DNA of 64,000 bases, from assembly GCF_002443255.2 (NCBI RefSeq), contig NW_019211458.1:11864402-11928401 (forward strand), given 5' to 3'. The notes beneath the pieces were generated by a model that saw only the letters and a list, made by a program, of their open reading frames with translations, was not told where the DNA came from and did no database searches. Numbering within the stretch: position 1 is the first letter of the stretch; each line of letters starts with the position of its first letter. The position numbers and the translations under genes are program-made. Below are positions 59,392 through 64,000 of this stretch, piece by piece. Source of the stretch: Varroa destructor. Lineage: Eukaryota > Arthropoda > Arachnida > Mesostigmata > Varroidae.

Positions 59392-62300
59392 CTTGCGATC
59401 TCACTCACGTAGCCTTTACTCTAGACGGATGTATACTATTGTTACAGGTAGATCAAGTAAAAAACGACATAGTTCATCATGTGTATATATATAGATGCAA
59501 ATGTAACTTCTATTCAATCCATTGTAGTACTGTTAATTTAATTTAAAAAGGATTCGTGAGTGAAGTGCGGAGTAAGTTTATAGCGCGGCTGTAGTTGGGT
59601 TCGGGCAAGGCAGTTGAGCAGCGGAAAAAAAAGATCACAGTCGCCAACGAGTCGCTCGTTAAAGCTACTAGACAGCGGTGAATACGAATGTATCCGTGAG
59701 AGCCTCGTCAACCACAAAGTCGAAAAAGGAAGACCCTTTTACCCGTGACTAGTACATCGCTCTGGCTGGCGACAAAGAGCTCTCCAGGGAGGTTTGTTCA
59801 GGGATATAAATAAGGTCGTATTCACCTAGCGCTAAAATTCACGTGACAGAACAATGCGATGTTATAGCAACTGAACATGATCACTCACGTCCGTATATTG
59901 CTAATAAGAAACTTTCTTTTTACCTATTCAGACTATTTTGACCGTAATTGCGTTTACCATAGTTAACAAGGTCACCGTCATAGTTCAATCTGTTTACTGA
60001 TTACCTTAATAACTGCATCACCAAATGCATTGATACGATACATACGTCACGCATCTTCACGCAATCGACCTAGCTAATTCTCAACTCCCAATAAACTGTC
60101 ACTGACGCACTAACATTCATCTCTAGTACATTCACCCTGATTGGGGAAACGACGCGCAACCGTTAAACGAACGGCAATGCGTCTAAGTGGACCCGCGAGG
60201 TTTCTTTCATTGGATACTTGTCACTGGATATTTTGGTGATAATTTTTCAAACGTTTATATAAAGAGACGGCTTGTAGGACTTGCGGAAATATCTGATGCC
60301 ATATTAACCTGAGCAAATACGACGTTGCAACGGTTTTTGTCATGTTCCAGTGTGTTTAAGGCGAACAAACGATGATCTGAAGACATCAATGGGAACCCGA
60401 ACACTCCGTGCAAGCGGCGCCTACCCGTGATAGATTAGCGTGTGAAGTCTGGACACAGGATCGTCATCGACACAATGTCAATCGTGTCTATGTGTGTTTG
60501 CTGGCTCTCGTGTATGTACACGACCTAATATATGTGAAACCATGAATACGTTCCATGAGTGAGCGTTCTTTGATTTATCCAGTTTATGGTCTTACATCGA
60601 GCCTAGATTCTCTTTACCGCCAATAAAGTTTTATATTATATATACATATATATAGATTACGTAAACTCGTAGAATTACTACGATGAATGAAAAACTGTGG
60701 CCTCTGTGCAGCAGTACAGCTGTTACCATATAAAATCATGGTATTGCGAAACAGTAATGCTCACCTCAAATCTTAGCAGCGTGTTGGCCAATACACTATC
60801 TCATCACTATTCAACCTCCGGCTCTTGGCCAGTTTACCTGCACAATAAAGGATCTGCGACACGAACTAGTATTTCAACATGCCGTTTCATAAAATCAGAG
60901 CAGGACCTGAGTAACTATATCCACTTGATATATCTGTTAGGCACGCGCCTAAAAATGTAGGCGACAAGTCCTAACAAATAAAATCTAGGCCGTTCAAACA
61001 AGTCCGTTTGTCGTTACGTGTCAGTGCTTGGCATGAAATCCAGTCACTCTCTCGTAAGTGGACCGCTTCCGAAGGTAATTAAAGCAAACTTGTTTGCCAA
61101 CGAACTCGTCAGATTATCGTATACTAAATCGTCAATAGCTAACTGATCTAAAATGGGTATCACTGGGTAAATGGATATCGCCAAACCTTAGGGTCTGATA
61201 CTCTGTAGACATTCATATTTCTCGCGTAATACGGAGTATTTTAAAACGCCACACGCAAACTCACTATTATCGAATCAGCGACCACTTATATACTTATGTC
61301 AGCTGTTTGCCTGATATTGATAATGTACCAAGAGTATGCAGGTACACCCGCTAAATAATTTTTATATTGACCATCAAAACACCATTTGTACGGTCAAGTT
61401 ACTTTATAATATCAGATGGGCTTCGCTCAAATCTTAAGCGCCTGCTGTTGACTTAAAGCGTTAAAAATTGAGTGTGTTCTTTGAATTATATATGCTCGTC
61501 AGATTATTTACATGTTATATATTTGTTGAACTTTTAGTTGGTAGCGATTTTATAGGCTCTCTTACGAAGGTATGACCACATATATGAAGTAAGGCACAGA
61601 TGTGGGTTAAATCTTAGCAAAATGGTAATGTTTAAGAAGAACTGCTGACATATTCTATTCACTGTCGGAGCACAGTCATGCTTCGCTCAGAGTAGATAGC
61701 GCTTTATTGAAGGTCTCGCCGTGGTTACTTGCAAGTTTTCTACTGGTTCCAAACAGAGTCAAATGAAGAAACCTTGCCCACGATCTTCAAACCTGGCAGA
61801 ATTATTTTAGGGATCTCCGATAATGTTAAAGTGAACCAAGGATATTTTTTACCCTTTGCGACCAAGGATCTAAGTGCATCGGCTATTTCAGGCAGATCTG
61901 ATTTTCCATATGAAACACTGTCAGAAATTGAACTTCTTTCGGTATGACACTGCTGTTGATAAGGAAGATTCCCTCTTTCTTAGAATGGGTTTAGGGAGCA
62001 TTGATAATAGTTACGAATAGGATGGGTCACAGATAACAATATATATTAATGAGCGAAATTTAGCACTGATACACTTAACTGCAAATGTAGTAGCCATTAT
62101 TGGACACGCCAGAGTCTCATAAATATGGTTTAAAGTAAATAAACTAGTTATATTTAATAACAGCTTCTATAACATTATGTCTGAATAGTAAATAGGTCTA
62201 TTAGCTGAATATGTTACATAAATGTCTTGCAATCAGATGACAAATATGTATTATCAAATAGGAATTGAGCTGTTTTCATTTTCCAAACGGGTACTACAAT

Positions 62301-64000
62301 AAGATTGGTTTATCTGCTAGTGATATACGGCAGCATGTGCCCAGGAGGGGAAACGGGAGCTAGCAGAAAAGCTAAAGTTAGATTCTCGATGATACTGAGG
62401 AATGAATTTGAAACCTTTGCCTAGGGTATAATTTTGATTAGAACGAGTGTACCCAGGGAGTTGCGTTATGTTAGGAGAGACTCGAAGACGTATTATTTTG
62501 AGCCGATGCCTACGAGCATCGACGTCTTTATATCGTACGAGCGATTTTACTTGGTCAAGGATCGCTGAATTTCTTATATTGTTCGGTGAGATGGCTTCGC
62601 AGCCTACGATAGCTGGTGACAAGCAGAATCCCGAAAACAGTCGGGTTAGAACTAGGTTTTGAACGAAAAACTCGGCCTATTTCATGCAGTGCTACAATAA
62701 AACATGAGCTAAAAGGGTTAAGCAGGAACTCGTGTTGTTATGGAGCATACTCTGGTAACGACATCTGCTGCAGGATACGCTATAGATATGTACGTGTAAA
62801 AATACAAGAGTCTGCGAAAAGTTCGAGGCTAAACGCTGCTGGAAGTCTGCGAGGCTCAAACAAATATATTTTTTCATCACAGCCTATCAAAGAATGACTC
62901 ATAAGGAAAAGAAATTGTATCTTCATACTTACCCAGTGAAGCTAAAAGCTGGCTGAAAAACAACAAAAACAAATTTTTCTTGCCTTGTCAATATCGGGTT
63001 CTATGCGAAACGAATCAATGGTTTCTTTTTATAAACGCATTGTATATAGAAGGGCCTGGTAAAGAGAAAAAAAAAAGCATTGTCGGTCAAAAACCACTTC
63101 GAATTCGATAAGTTTACTTCAAACAATAATATCTGTTCTGTTTTTAGAAGTAATGCAGCTGCAATAAAGTAACTAGCCCAAATGAATCTCTGCTTGCAAA
63201 ATTGCTATCTTACCAAAGATAGCGGTAATGAATGGTAGCCACGTTATACATGTTTAGGACCTGCAAAAAAGATATTGCTTAATGCAAATGCGAATTTCCT
63301 CAGAAGCAATTCTTCACTCACTGAGAACGTGCGTTTTTAGGAACGAACACGTTGCTGCAGTGGGCTTATAACAAATTATTGGTTATTATTTTCACATAAT
63401 TTATATATATATTTTTTCTAAAAGTAAAAATCATAACCTTGTTTCCTAACGTATTCTTACTGCAGGAGGCTATACTCTTGGCAGGGGCGGCATTTTTGTG
63501 TCTTGACAAAAAAGACATATTTTCCCTGATGCACGCATATTATTGCACATCGAAGCCTTTAAAAAGGTCGACGCCTACCTTGGCAAACAACTAAATCAGC
63601 CTCAGTAACCCCGCGTATCCCAACTATACCTATAACATACATTGCGGGATTTTCTGTTGCTGCACCTAACATTAAATAGTGGAGATTTTATTAAGTATAC
63701 TTTGCCTGTTTCCTCTTAGTATTATTTTTCTTATCTCTCATATATCCCCGACCTCTTACTTCATCATATTGTGCAGCTGTGCGTGCTATTTATTCTGCTT
63801 TCACATAACAGAATCTCATAGAGTTACTTGGGCAACAAACGTCGACAAAAAAAATTTATATATACGTGTCTTATGGCCCAATAGTAATATATGATTTTCT
63901 GAGGTGAGGTATGTTTTCTTCGAAAAAGGTTGTTAATTGGATCTGTCATGTTATCTGAATTAAAACTGTGAAATATTCAAACAGACCTTGTTCCTAAAAA
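59392..64000. other. Sparse sequence
   Basis: The 61711-61944 candidate exon is the only item worth listing. 62317-62640 is open on both strands without splice support. The remainder is AT-rich with no recognised repeat or gene. Confidence 0.5.
61711..61944 (+). CDS. Candidate internal exon, unknown protein
   Basis: This frame is open from 61711 to a good donor (CTTTCG|GTATGA, 61945), with an in-frame TGA right after the donor and another just before the frame. The peptide contains YLQVFYWFQTESNEE, then FKPGRIILGISDNVKVNQG, then SDFPYETLSEIELLS. It looks like a soluble, strand-rich segment. Possible acceptors are TTGAAG|G at 61712 or TTGCAAG|T near 61731; neither has a good pyrimidine tract. 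It could belong to the same + strand gene as 54685-54868, but nothing proves that. Confidence 0.28.

Noticed and set aside
1..64000. Prokaryotic operons, CRISPR arrays, phage or viral genes
   Set aside because: No dense gene packing, no regular spaced repeats, and no recognisable viral, phage or transposase domains. The identified gene has spliceosomal introns.

Overview
This window reads as nuclear DNA of an animal, most likely an arthropod. It is AT-rich and intron-containing, has no bacterial-style gene packing, and carries microsatellites, homopolymer runs and one degraded Tc1/mariner-like inverted-repeat element. The species cannot be named from the sequence.

Only one gene is firmly identifiable. 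It is a four-exon protein kinase of the GSK-3 (shaggy) family on the + strand at 41338-43320, with three GT-AG introns of 441, 154 and 158 bp. The joined frame closes exactly and gives a 409-residue protein. All catalytic residues and the primed-substrate pocket are present. The N-terminal Ser9-type regulatory motif is missing, and the normally near-invariant segment that docks Axin and FRAT is replaced by unrelated residues. It is therefore a divergent GSK-3 paralogue rather than the standard orthologue.

The rest is mostly non-coding. Scattered GC-richer patches contain ORFs or splice-bounded open stretches that may be exons of genes with long introns. The better ones are a CUB-like internal exon (+, 54685-54868), a first coding exon with a GTAAGT donor (+, 48373-48506), a last exon on the - strand (5845-6069), a last exon with a nearby poly(A) signal (+, 15687-15905), a possible - strand gene at 56.6-57.9 kb that ends in a poly(A) signal, and two ORFs with signal-peptide-like starts (16481 and 32378). 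None was recognised by family apart from the tentative CUB call, and in DNA of this composition some will be chance.

Layout: 0-15.6 kb, sparse, with simple repeats, a 23-bp perfect hairpin and two candidate last exons. 15.6-25.2 kb, GC-richer patches and several unexplained ORFs. 25.2-41.3 kb, mostly featureless with a few - strand ORFs. 41.3-44 kb, the kinase gene. 44-64 kb, candidate exons mainly on the + strand, the inverted-repeat element, and a hairpin containing a poly(A) hexamer. No tRNA, rRNA, CRISPR array, autonomous transposon or viral gene was seen. I found no convincing new biological system; the altered GSK-3 is the most interesting object.
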